From an uncultured Collinsella sp. (GTDB taxonomy: Bacteria; Actinomycetota; Coriobacteriia; Coriobacteriales; Coriobacteriaceae), in contig CAUBOH010000008.1 of the NCBI GenBank assembly GCA_958437495.1, forward strand, positions 1-64,000: DNA of 64,000 bases. Direction: 5' to 3'. Position numbers and translations under genes: made by a program. This document shows positions 30,277 through 38,499 of the stretch, piece by piece. The notes under the pieces are model-generated. The model had not been told where the DNA came from and ran no database searches. It saw only the letters and a list, made by a program, of their open reading frames with translations. Position 1 is the first letter of the stretch. Each line of letters opens with the position of its first letter.

Positions 30277-33200
30277 GGCGACCACCTCGCTTCAAATCGC
30301 GCTGGCGACGAGCATGCATCCATGTCGCCGCAAAGCACAGCAGCGAAGCACCAGCCAGATACGTCATAGTCAAGCCAGCCCCGCCCGCCGCGGGAAGCGT
30401 AGTCGAGTACTTGTTGGTAAAAGTCGGCGGATTCGAGGTGTCGGTACCATCGTAGGTGACGGTAGTTTCGAGCTTTCCTTCGCCATTTTTTACGTCAACC
30501 TTAACGTTATGCACGGTCGCGTCGTAGGCGATGTGGTCCTTGACATTGTTCTCGGCACCCTCGGGGACGAGCTCGGAGATGGTGTAGCGGTACTCGCCGG
30601 CCTTGTTGTAGTCGACGCTGAAGGAGACGTTGCCCTCGGCATCGTTGGTCACCGTCTGGAGCACCTTGCCGTTTGCATCCTTGAGCACAAACGAGAACTG
30701 CCCTTCCTTTAGCGACGACCCCTGAAGCGCCTTTGTGGCCGAGATCGTGGCCTTCCCAGAATAAGGCGCATCGTAAACCGTAATATCAGTATTTACCGTC
30801 GGAATCTCAACGGTAGCATCCTTCTGCCTTAACTCCGCTACCTTCGCGAGCGCGTCCCAATACTGCTGCTCGTTTTGACCCTTGAGCATAATCCACACCG
30901 GCTTATCGATAACGTTATAGCCTTGGGGTGCCTGGGTCTCCTCAAGGCAATATAGCGTATAGGCTTCCATCTTTTTGTCGGCAGTTCCAAATGTCGCCGT
31001 ACCGCTATCGCGCGTCGAGACCTCTTGAAACGGCGTTTTTGCTGCACCGACGCCGGCAGTTAAAGCCGTATCCACATCAACCTTATAGAGCGTAAACGTA
31101 GCGCCAGAAAGCTTCTTATCGATATCGCTCTTGTCGACTTTGGTCACCGTGACGCCGTAACCGCTGCCACCGGCCAATCCGGACGCCTTTTGAATTTCCC
31201 AGTTCTTTGAATGAGCCTTTTCGCCGTCCCAAACGCCCGTAAGCGATGCTTTGTTGGTAAGCGAGACCGTCTCGCCCGCATTGCCGGCAGGAATTACCTC
31301 GTATTGAACCTTAAGGTATTTCTTATCAGGAACGCTAAGCGTCATCTTGGTACATGCCGCACCAGATTGATCTTTGATGGTCTCGGCGCCAACGGTGCAC
31401 TCATCCGAGCCAAGCAAGTTCCAGCTCTTGTCTTTGTGTTGGTACACCTTGACCGAAGACGGCACCAGCGTGCATTGAGCATCCATGACATCGACAAGCT
31501 CAAGGAAGTCGCTGTCACCATTGAGGTCAACTGCCGATTCATTGACAAGAATGGTGTACCTGATGCGATTGCTGTTGGCGACCTGGTCTCCGGTCTTCTG
31601 CAGCACGTTATTTTTGATGGTGACGGTACCGCTGCCGGCCTCAAAGCTCTTGTCACCCGACTCGGCGCGTGCAGAGTTGGTTAATTTCGTTTCATTTTTA
31701 GACGTGTCGAGCGTGCCACGTTTGACTGCCGTCCGATACACAAGCTTGGCATAACCGGCGCTGCTTCCGAGCGCCTTGGTGGGAATGGTAAAGGTTACCG
31801 TGTTGCCGTCGCAACTCACCCCATCGTCGCCCAGCTTAACACCGTCCGCCACCGTTTCGTTTTTGTCCCCATCGTAATAGCTCGTATGCTTGTCATAGGG
31901 ATTTTGGAATAACGAATACGCCGCAAAGCCGGGCACGTAGGCCATGCCGTCGGGCAGCTTATCGATTATTTTCAGTGGCTGCCCGTTAAGCTTTCCGGCT
32001 CCATAGCACTCACCCTCAGAAGTCTTCACGCGGTTGGCGTAAACCGTCCATTCGACAATCCACGCGCCCTTTTCGGATGTGCCGTCCACGGCATTCCAGT
32101 CAAAGCCTTCATCCCAGGAAACGGTCGCCTCGTTTTCCGGCTTCTCAACCGAAGGAGTGGTCTCTTTGTTGACTACATACACGATGGGATCGGTGTACTG
32201 ACGCCGCAGATTCAACCCGGTAGCAGCGACAGATGCAAAGTTCGAGTACCAGCCCGACAGCGCATCAGACTTAGTGTCATACCTGATGAAGGCATAGTCC
32301 TCGTTCTTAAGGGCATTCTTAACTTTTTCGTTAACGATAATATCCAGGTCAAAGTTTCTTTTATTGCTAACGCCCTGTTGGTTATTCGTGAGCTTCCAGT
32401 CGACATCCCGGACCAACTCCGTACTGCCAATTGTTATAACAATGGAATCGGCATCGACACCGATGTTCTGCTTCCACGCCGACTGAAACGTGTCATAAAC
32501 CGTCACCTTACCGGGGTTAATCGCATTGACGATGGCCTTCAGTGCGACTCTCGTCTCCCATGTTGCCCGGCCCGTCGTCGCAGTGTCCTTGTCGCTCACA
32601 AGCCTCTTGGTAATTGGGGTACCCTCCAGTTGAGGCGAGAACGAGCCCTCGTCCGAACCGGACACGATGCCGTCAACCTTTGCGGTATTGTGCACCGTAT
32701 CGTAAGAGTTCGTATCGTTCATCTTGGTGTGATAGACGATGCGGTAGGTGGCGTATTTGTCGACATGGTCTGTCGGGAACGTGTAGGTAAACGGTCTCTT
32801 CGACGAATCAAGCTTGCCCGACGCGAGAACATCCGATCCCGAGGCGCCCTTATAAACCGTGTACTCCCCTGTATACGTCTGTTTGTCGTCCAAGGTATCG
32901 GTGAACTTGTAACCGCTCATATCAACTTTAAGCTCACCTTGGTTGAGCTTAACCGTCCACGTAATGTCCGATGGTGAGCCCGTTCCATCGGACTTGTTAA
33001 CCATGTCATAGCGAAAATCGCCGGGAGCAGCAGTCACGGAAGGCGGGCGAGGAGATTGTAAGCCGCTCCACGTCCATGTGGCCGTGTTCTTTGAGTCATC
33101 CTGCTTGTTGATGTATTCGCCATTTTTAGCAGAAACATCAGACCTGAGCAGCGTTTCATACGTAAGCACATGCTCACCTTGAGACAGATTTCCCAGGTTC

Positions 33201-33988
33201 ACCTCCGCCTTCTGGCCGTCAACCTTCGGCTGGGGCTCAAGCTTCTTTACATCGAGCTTAAAGCTGTCCGCAACAAACGAAAAGTTATCCCCCAACGTGT
33301 CATTGACCACCACATTGGTTGCATGCGACTCAACAGTGAGCTTTACCGTCCAGGTAACTTTAGCCGTTCCATTTTCGTCTTGGGAAAACTTTCCCTCCTT
33401 TGTTCCCGTCACGTTGCCGTCTTTAGTCGCAATGTCGATTTCGCCTGTTCCGGGAAAATTGACTTTTGTCGAATTCCCGGAGCCAACATTCTTATTTGCC
33501 AGCTCAAAGGAAAAATCGGCAGCAACGTACACATCGGACGGATGTTGCTGCAACCATTCGGTGTCAAACGTAAAGAACAGCTTATTCTTCTCTATTCTCC
33601 ATGTGCCGGCCTTGGTGGCAGCGCTCTCCGTGTCATTCGAAAGATCTCCGCCTTTATTATCTTTCACATTGATGGTATCCGGGAACGTATACACGGCCGT
33701 ATATTTATCGGCCGTCAGTTTAGACCCCGCCTCAAAGACCGCACTGAATGCCCCATAGAGCGTATCGGTTGAGAGCACCGCGTCAGAACCCAGGGCAGTA
33801 TTGTGGTTGGCATCTTTATACAGGTTAACGGTAACCTTGGCCGTATCGCCGTTAATCTCGATTAGGTTGGCTGCGGCAACGCCATCGGCGAGCACGGGAG
33901 CCACACCACGAAGAGCCACGACAGCAAGGCAAATCAGCATTAAGGCAATGGCCGCCTTACCCAGCGACCGCGTGCGATGAGTGTCCAC
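30269..33988 (-). CDS. Large SpaA/FctA-type surface pilin with LPAAG sorting signal
   Basis: A 1239-residue exported protein starting at a GTG with AGGGG upstream. After a signal peptide (IALMLICLAVVALRGVAPV) come several beta-rich repeats with D-T-L-G-D motifs such as VVNDTLGDNFSF and YKFTDTLDDKQTYTG. A Cna-B/SpaA domain lies near 925-1060 (TLYCLEETQAPQGYN). An FctA/Spy0128-type isopeptide linker domain lies near 1080-1195 (YRYTISELVPEGAENN). The sorting motif is LPAAG (1198-1202), not LPXTG. It is probably the adhesive tip or shaft subunit. No sortase C follows. Confidence 0.85.
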   Translation of the reverse strand: MDTHRTRSLGKAAIALMLICLAVVALRGVAPVLADGVAAANLIEINGDTAKVTVNLYKDANHNTALGSDAVLSTDTLYGAFSAVFEAGSKLTADKYTAVYTFPDTINVKDNKGGDLSNDTESAATKAGTWRIEKNKLFFTFDTEWLQQHPSDVYVAADFSFELANKNVGSGNSTKVNFPGTGEIDIATKDGNVTGTKEGKFSQDENGTAKVTWTVKLTVESHATNVVVNDTLGDNFSFVADSFKLDVKKLEPQPKVDGQKAEVNLGNLSQGEHVLTYETLLRSDVSAKNGEYINKQDDSKNTATWTWSGLQSPRPPSVTAAPGDFRYDMVNKSDGTGSPSDITWTVKLNQGELKVDMSGYKFTDTLDDKQTYTGEYTVYKGASGSDVLASGKLDSSKRPFTYTFPTDHVDKYATYRIVYHTKMNDTNSYDTVHNTAKVDGIVSGSDEGSFSPQLEGTPITKRLVSDKDTATTGRATWETRVALKAIVNAINPGKVTVYDTFQSAWKQNIGVDADSIVITIGSTELVRDVDWKLTNNQQGVSNKRNFDLDIIVNEKVKNALKNEDYAFIRYDTKSDALSGWYSNFASVAATGLNLRRQYTDPIVYVVNKETTPSVEKPENEATVSWDEGFDWNAVDGTSEKGAWIVEWTVYANRVKTSEGECYGAGKLNGQPLKIIDKLPDGMAYVPGFAAYSLFQNPYDKHTSYYDGDKNETVADGVKLGDDGVSCDGNTVTFTIPTKALGSSAGYAKLVYRTAVKRGTLDTSKNETKLTNSARAESGDKSFEAGSGTVTIKNNVLQKTGDQVANSNRIRYTILVNESAVDLNGDSDFLELVDVMDAQCTLVPSSVKVYQHKDKSWNLLGSDECTVGAETIKDQSGAACTKMTLSVPDKKYLKVQYEVIPAGNAGETVSLTNKASLTGVWDGEKAHSKNWEIQKASGLAGGSGYGVTVTKVDKSDIDKKLSGATFTLYKVDVDTALTAGVGAAKTPFQEVSTRDSGTATFGTADKKMEAYTLYCLEETQAPQGYNVIDKPVWIMLKGQNEQQYWDALAKVAELRQKDATVEIPTVNTDITVYDAPYSGKATISATKALQGSSLKEGQFSFVLKDANGKVLQTVTNDAEGNVSFSVDYNKAGEYRYTISELVPEGAENNVKDHIAYDATVHNVKVDVKNGEGKLETTVTYDGTDTSNPPTFTNKYSTTLPAAGGAGLTMTYLAGASLLCFAATWMHARRQRDLKRGGRRE

Positions 33989-34289
33989 AGTTGTCCCCTA
34001 TTTCCTACAACACAATGTGGAATAAGGCGACTCGCCGGATCGCACACGGACCCCGACATCAAGATAAAGCTGTCTAGCGCACTGCAAGAACCCTCTAAAA
34101 GCGCAATTACCAAAATGGTACGCCTATGCCACGTGCATAAAATACAACATTGATGCCAGTTATGTAAACGGCAGGTAGAAAGGTCTTTTTATTTAATACC
34201 GTCGATTTTTTAATTAACCGCTTTGTATTAACACGGCAATAAACCTACGAATTGTGTATATGTTTAAACAACTAAAATCTAGCTTCAAG
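33989..34289. other. AT-rich intergenic region upstream of the pilin locus
   Basis: About 300 bases without a gene. The stretch 34180-34280 is strongly AT-rich with runs such as TTTTTATTTAAT and TTTAATTAA. It should contain the promoter of the pilin genes, but I see no convincing -35/-10 pair. Confidence 0.4.
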
Positions 34290-34322
34290 CCACCACAAAG
34301 GGGACAGGCACCTTTGTGGTGG
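34290..34322. repeat. 33-base GGGACAG palindrome (copy 5), right flank of pilin locus
   Basis: Identical to the copy at 28305-28337, with the same arms and the same GGACAGGCA loop. It lies between the pilin upstream region and the typA terminator. Confidence 0.8.
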
Positions 34323-34324
34323 TA

Positions 34325-34360
34325 CAAAAAGGGCGCCGACCGCGATAGTCGACGCCCTTT
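34325..34360 (-). terminator. Terminator of typA
   Basis: Thirteen-base arms AAAGGGCGCCGAC / GTCGACGCCCTTT with one mismatch and a 7-base loop, followed on the minus strand by TTTTTG; 26 bases after the typA stop. Confidence 0.85.
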
Positions 34361-34386
34361 CTTGTAAAAGCTCTAGAGCCCAGCGC

Positions 34387-36225
34387 TTATTTGTTGACCT
34401 GGCCGGCGCGGACAGCGGCCTTCTTGCGGTCGGTGGCGTTGAGCAGACGCTTGCGCAGACGAATGTTCTTGGGAGTAATCTCGACCAGCTCATCGTCGGC
34501 GATGTACTCCAGCGCCTCCTCCAGCGAGAAGGTGCGAGGCGGCACCAGCTGGACGGAGATATCGGAGGTCGAGGAACGCTGGTTGCCCAGGTTCTTGGTG
34601 CGGGCGATGTTGACGACCATGTCGCCGGCCTTGCTGCGCTCGCCCACGATCATGCCCTCATAGCACTCGGTGCCCGGCTCAACAAACAGCTGGCCGCGCT
34701 CCTGCAGCGTACCCAGAGCATAGGCAACGGCCTTCTCGGTGGTCATGGAGATCATGGCGCCGTTCTGGCGGTTGCCGATCTCGCCGGCATAGGGACCGTA
34801 CTCCAGGAAGGTGTGGTAGAACACGCCCTCGCCGTGAGTAACGTTCATGATGCGGTTCTTAAGACCCATGATGCCGCGGGTCGGGATCTTAAACTCGAGG
34901 TGCGTCACGATGCCCGAGGCATCCATGCTCGTCATGATGCCGCCGGAGGTGCCGAAGACCTCAACGACCTTGCCCGAGTACTCTTCCGGGCACTCGACGA
35001 CGGCCTGCTCGACAGGCTCCATCTTGTTGCCGTTCTCGTCCTTCTTAAACAAAACGCGGGGACGGCCGACCTGGAACTCAAAGCCCTCGCGGCGCATGGA
35101 CTCCATCAGGACGGACAGGTGCAGGATGCCGCGGCCCGAGACCTCGACGCCGCTCTTGTCCTCGAGCTCCTCGATCTTCATGGTCACGTTGTTCTCGGCC
35201 TCGTTGAACAGGCGCTCCTTGAGCTGACGGGCGCCCACAATGTCGCCGTCGCGACCGACGAGCGGGGAGGTCGAAGCCTCAAAGACGATGGACAGGGTCG
35301 GCGGGTCAATCTCGATGGGCTCGAGCTCGACGGGGTTCTCGATATCGGTATAGACATCGCCGATATCGGTGCGGTCGATGCCCACGACGGCGGCAATGTC
35401 GCCTGCGCCGACTTCCTGGCACTCAGTGCGGCCCAGGTAGTCGAAGGTAAAGAGCTGTTTGACGGTAGCGGTGGCGCTGGAGCCGTCATTCTTGACAACC
35501 AGAATCTGGTCGCCCTGGTGGATAGTGCCGGAGTACACGCGACCGATGCCGATACGGCCAACGAAGTTGGAGTGGTCGATGGTCACGCACTGCATGGCCA
35601 GCGGGGCGTTCTCGTCAACCTCGGGCGCGGGCATGTCGTCGATGATCATATCGAGCAGCGGATACATGTCCATGTTGCCGTCGTTGGGGTCAAGGCGGGC
35701 AAAGCCATTCATGGCGCTGGCGTAAACCACGTGCTCCATGGCGAACTCAAGCTGGTCGTCGGTGGCGCCCAGGTCGGCCATGAGGTCCAGGCAGTCGTTG
35801 TAAGCCTTCTCGGGGTTGGCACCCGGACGATCGATCTTGTTGATGACGATCATGATCTTAAGACCGGTGTCGATAGCGTGACGCAGCACGAAACGGGTCT
35901 GGGGCATGGGGCCCTCAAAAGCGTCGACCAGCAGCAGGGCGCCGTCGGCCATACGCAGCACGCGCTCGACCTCGCCGCCAAAGTCGGCGTGGCCCGGGGT
36001 GTCGATGACGTTGATCTTAACGTCCTTGTACTCGATAGAGATGTTCTTGGCGAGAATCGTAATGCCGCGCTCGCGCTCCTGGTCGTTAGAGTCCAGGACG
36101 CGGTCCTCGACCTGCTGGTTGGCACGGAAGGCGTCCGTGGCACGCAGGAGCTTGTCGACCATCGTCGTCTTGCCGTGGTCGACGTGAGCGATGATGGCGA
36201 TGTTCCTCAGATTGTCTACGCGCAT
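34387..36225 (-). CDS. typA: Translational GTPase TypA/BipA
   Basis: A 612-residue ribosome-associated GTPase. The G domain shows [15 protein letters not shown], the DTPGHADFG switch region and [11 protein letters not shown]-like domains follow ([16 protein letters not shown]), with the TypA C-terminal domain ending [23 protein letters not shown] is 5 bases before the ATG. The protein assists ribosome assembly and stress or cold adaptation in other bacteria. Single-gene unit with its own terminator. Confidence 0.96.
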   Translation of the reverse strand: MRVDNLRNIAIIAHVDHGKTTMVDKLLRATDAFRANQQVEDRVLDSNDQERERGITILAKNISIEYKDVKINVIDTPGHADFGGEVERVLRMADGALLLVDAFEGPMPQTRFVLRHAIDTGLKIMIVINKIDRPGANPEKAYNDCLDLMADLGATDDQLEFAMEHVVYASAMNGFARLDPNDGNMDMYPLLDMIIDDMPAPEVDENAPLAMQCVTIDHSNFVGRIGIGRVYSGTIHQGDQILVVKNDGSSATATVKQLFTFDYLGRTECQEVGAGDIAAVVGIDRTDIGDVYTDIENPVELEPIEIDPPTLSIVFEASTSPLVGRDGDIVGARQLKERLFNEAENNVTMKIEELEDKSGVEVSGRGILHLSVLMESMRREGFEFQVGRPRVLFKKDENGNKMEPVEQAVVECPEEYSGKVVEVFGTSGGIMTSMDASGIVTHLEFKIPTRGIMGLKNRIMNVTHGEGVFYHTFLEYGPYAGEIGNRQNGAMISMTTEKAVAYALGTLQERGQLFVEPGTECYEGMIVGERSKAGDMVVNIARTKNLGNQRSSTSDISVQLVPPRTFSLEEALEYIADDELVEITPKNIRLRKRLLNATDRKKAAVRAGQVNK

Positions 36226-36342
36226 GTAGTTCCCCTATCTTCTATCCATATACAAACGGCACGCGTATGCGACCCGCCCAGCGACACAACGCTCAGCGGG
36301 AATATTGAGCCTTTTACCGAAAACTCGTTTATTTTAGCGATT

Positions 36343-36792
36343 TTAGATGAGAGGGGTTTCCTCACCTGCAGGTTCAGGGTCGCTCCACATAAAACCATCG
36401 CCGGCGCCCATGCCCTCATACAGCACATATGCCGAAAAACCGCTCTCGAGCGTCGTTTCGAAAAAGCTCACGAGCAGAGCGTCGTGGTAGCCACCGTCAA
36501 TCTCGACGCAGCCGGTATAGCCGATGGCATAACGGGCGATACGGCCAAGGCCCTCGTCCTTAAGACCCATCTTGTGCTCGGAGATAAAGTTGGTGGCCGC
36601 CTCGAGGCATGCCTCTTCGCCATCCTCATCGAGCGCCGCCAGATAACGGTTGGAAGCGGCGTCCTCAATTGCCACGACCACGCCAGGGTTTTCACCGGCG
36701 GCAAGGTCGTCCAAGAACGCGCCGATCAGATCGCACACCATGGCGTCGAGCTCGGCGGAGACGTTACCGGCGTCCTGCATATCCTGTGCCAT
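36343..36792 (-). CDS. Conserved-looking acidic protein of unknown function
   Basis: A 149-residue soluble, acidic protein with no motif I recognise. It is alpha/beta in character: a helix-rich start (ELDAMVCDLIGAFLDDLA), a beta stretch GVVVAIEDAASNRYLAAL, and GYTGCVEIDGGYHDALLVS in the C-terminal half. GGGAAGG lies 8 bases before the ATG. It lies between typA and a small membrane protein on the same strand. Confidence 0.65.
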   Translation of the reverse strand: MAQDMQDAGNVSAELDAMVCDLIGAFLDDLAAGENPGVVVAIEDAASNRYLAALDEDGEEACLEAATNFISEHKMGLKDEGLGRIARYAIGYTGCVEIDGGYHDALLVSFFETTLESGFSAYVLYEGMGAGDGFMWSDPEPAGEETPLI

Positions 36793-36822
36793 CTTTAGAC
36801 CTTCCCATCGAGTCTGGCGTCG

Positions 36823-37212
36823 TTACAGTTCTTGCGCCTCGGCGGCGATCTTAGCAGCGGCATCGCGGGCGCGCATCATGTCCTCCGCGCGCTTGTCGAG
36901 CACCTTGATCTGGCTGGTCAGCATGACCGCATCGACCACACCCCAGATCACCAGGCCTGTAGAGATCGAAAACCCAAGCGCACCAACTGTACCACGAAGG
37001 CGCGAACAGATTGCCGCGACAAGGGCCGAGATGACAACCATCTTGATAAACGAGCCGCGGCGTTCACGAAGCGTGCGGGCCTGCGTCACATAGGCAATGC
37101 GTGCCGCCTCGGACGCCTCAGAGCGCATCTGGGCCTCGCGGGCGATCGCAGCCGCCTCGGCAGAAACTCCAGCGCTCATGAGCGCGCACTCCGTCGCATG
37201 TTTGTCGAACAT
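36823..37212 (-). CDS. Small two-helix membrane protein of unknown function
   Basis: A 129-residue protein with a charged, Ala/Glu/Arg-rich N-terminal half, two hydrophobic segments (MVVISALVAAICSRL and ISTGLVIWGVVDAVMLTS) and a helical charged tail. Its first ATG directly abuts the stop of the upstream gene (TAAATG), suggesting coupling. A second in-frame ATG at 37179 has GGAG 7 bases upstream and could be the real start (118 residues). No family recognised. Confidence 0.6.
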   Translation of the reverse strand: MFDKHATECALMSAGVSAEAAAIAREAQMRSEASEAARIAYVTQARTLRERRGSFIKMVVISALVAAICSRLRGTVGALGFSISTGLVIWGVVDAVMLTSQIKVLDKRAEDMMRARDAAAKIAAEAQEL

Positions 37213-37713
37213 TTAAAAGTCATCGGGCGAGAGCGTGTGGACGAACTCATCGAACTTTTCGAACTCTTGCTCGTCGTCGACTTCCTCGGCGTGCGGCGAG
37301 ACGGTGCCCAAGCGATTCATGATGTCGTCTTCGACGAACATAGGGGCATTACTGCGTACGGCGAGGGCGATGGCATCGCTCGGACGTGCATCGATCCTAT
37401 GCTCGTTGCCATCGGCCAACACGACAACCGTCGCGTAAAACACGGGCGGCTCGGCACGGACGATTTCGACGCGCTCGAGCTTGGCACCCAGGGCGTCGAC
37501 GGTGTCGAGCAGTAGGTCGTGCGTGATAGGGCGATCGGCGCGGCCGCTGTCGATGCCGCGGCTAATTGCCGCAGCCTCAAACGAGCCGGTCTGGATGGAG
37601 AGAGAGCGCAGCGGCGCGGGGGAATCCGACTTGCTGCAGCGCTCGCGAAGCACGATAAGCGATGGCACGGGACCGGCGGCCATGACGATAGTCTCTATGT
37701 CGACACGAACCAT
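37213..37713 (-). CDS. Bifunctional nuclease domain (DUF151) protein
   Basis: A 166-residue protein of the BFN/DUF151 family. The family core shows ITHDLLLDTVDALGAKLERV, FYATVVVLADGNEHRIDARP and SDAIALAVRSNAPMFVEDD. The ATG at 37713 has GGAGG 6 bases upstream. The name comes from a plant protein with RNase and DNase activity; the function in bacteria is not settled. Followed without a gap by the two-helix protein gene. Confidence 0.88.
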   Translation of the reverse strand: MVRVDIETIVMAAGPVPSLIVLRERCSKSDSPAPLRSLSIQTGSFEAAAISRGIDSGRADRPITHDLLLDTVDALGAKLERVEIVRAEPPVFYATVVVLADGNEHRIDARPSDAIALAVRSNAPMFVEDDIMNRLGTVSPHAEEVDDEQEFEKFDEFVHTLSPDDF

Positions 37714-37853
37714 GGAACACCTCCGGTACGTAGCGGTTAACACGCGGCAGCCCGCCGCATTGAATAGCTATACTACCCAAACTTTCGCACAGCACACAAA
37801 ATCAAAGTAGTTAATTTGGGACGGAGCTTTTTTGACTACTTTCAGTAGGTAAG

Positions 37854-37884
37854 AAAAAAGCCCCGAGGCAATTGCCCCGAGGCT
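37854..37884 (-). terminator. Terminator of the tRNA Ile-Ala-Ile cluster
   Basis: An 11-bp stem with two G-U pairs around AATT (AGCCTCGGGGC...), followed on the minus strand by TTTTTTC, 15 bases past the last tRNA. Confidence 0.8.
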
Positions 37885-37898
37885 CTTCACGGTTTTGA

Positions 37899-37975
37899 TG
37901 GTGGACCTGACAAGATTCGAACTTGTGACCTCCCGGTTATCAGCCGGACGCTCTAACCAACTGAGCTACAGGTCC
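37899..37975 (-). tRNA. tRNA-Ile (anticodon GAT), copy 1
   Basis: A 77-base tRNA with encoded CCA. Acceptor GGACCTG pairs with CAGGTCC; the anticodon loop is CTGATAA. Identical to the copy at 38123-38199. Anticodon GAU reads AUC and AUU. Confidence 0.97.
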
Positions 37976-37979
37976 ATCA

Positions 37980-38055
37980 TGGTGGAGGTTAGGGGGATCG
38001 AACCCCTGACCTCAGGCTTGCAAAGCCCGCGCTCTCCCAGCTGAGCTAAACCCCC
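37980..38055 (-). tRNA. tRNA-Ala (anticodon TGC)
   Basis: A 76-base tRNA with encoded CCA, 4 bases upstream of tRNA-Ile copy 1. Acceptor GGGGGTT pairs with AACCTCC through one G-U; the anticodon loop is TTTGCAA. Confidence 0.97.
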
Positions 38056-38066
38056 ACGGAGACAGT

Positions 38067-38111
38067 AATAAACACCCCAGCGGCGACTCGGCTCTCGCTG
38101 GGGTGTTTATT
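38067..38111 (-). terminator. Terminator-like hairpin inside the tRNA cluster
   Basis: Perfect 16-base arms AATAAACACCCCAGCG / CGCTGGGGTGTTTATT with a 13-base loop, between the first tRNA-Ile and tRNA-Ala. Downstream tRNAs would need read-through or an unseen promoter. Confidence 0.65.
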
Positions 38112-38122
38112 GCGAAAGAAAG

Positions 38123-38199
38123 TGGTGGACCTGACAAGATTCGAACTTGTGACCTCCCGGTTATCAGCCGGACGCTCTAACCAACTGAGCTACAGGTCC
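38123..38199 (-). tRNA. tRNA-Ile (anticodon GAT), copy 2
   Basis: Identical in 77 bases to the gene at 37899-37975. First of the cluster, with its own promoter. Ile(GAT) and Ala(TGC) usually lie in rRNA operons; none is here. Confidence 0.97.
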
Positions 38200-38213
38200 A
38201 TCGCGCAAGGGAT

Positions 38214-38243
38214 ATATTAGACGAGTCGTTACGCGCGCGTCAA
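38214..38243 (-). promoter_or_regulatory. Promoter of the tRNA Ile-Ala-Ile cluster
   Basis: On the minus strand TTGACG, 18-base spacer, TAATAT, ending 14 bases before the first tRNA-Ile. Confidence 0.75.
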
Positions 38244-38246
38244 CAA

Positions 38247-38433
38247 CTTTTTTGAAAATCTTTGGAGGGTGTCGCCCCCGGCTGCCCGGCGGCATGCGAA
38301 GTCGCCTGCTCGGACAGTCCTGCTCGCACGGAGAGCACATTAAGTGCTCTCCGGCTCGTGCGGAACTCGCGATCGACTTCGCATGCCGCCGGGCAGCCGG
38401 GGGCGAAGTGAGGTTCAAAGATTTTCAAAAAAG
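38247..38433. repeat. Family B element E3: 187-base nested palindrome after gyrA
   Basis: Outer perfect 18-base arms (38247-38264 and 38416-38433, CTTTTTTGAAAATCTTTG) enclose perfect 32-base arms (38273-38304 and 38374-38405), which enclose a further hairpin (GGAGAGCAC / GTGCTCTCC). The loop flanks carry CGAGTTCCGC and GCCGGAGAG, recalling the loops of E1 and E2. It lies between the gyrA stop and the tRNA promoter, whose -35 nearly abuts it, and may also terminate gyrA. Confidence 0.8.
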
Positions 38434-38499
38434 CGGTCGGCGCGCAGTGCGCCGACCGCCGATATATGGGGTCTGATATTTTCTACCAGCTAGGGCCTC

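Noticed and set aside
37899..38199. An rRNA operon suggested by the tRNA-Ile/tRNA-Ala pair
   Set aside because: No 16S or 23S sequence flanks them; the next genes are gyrA and the DUF151 gene.
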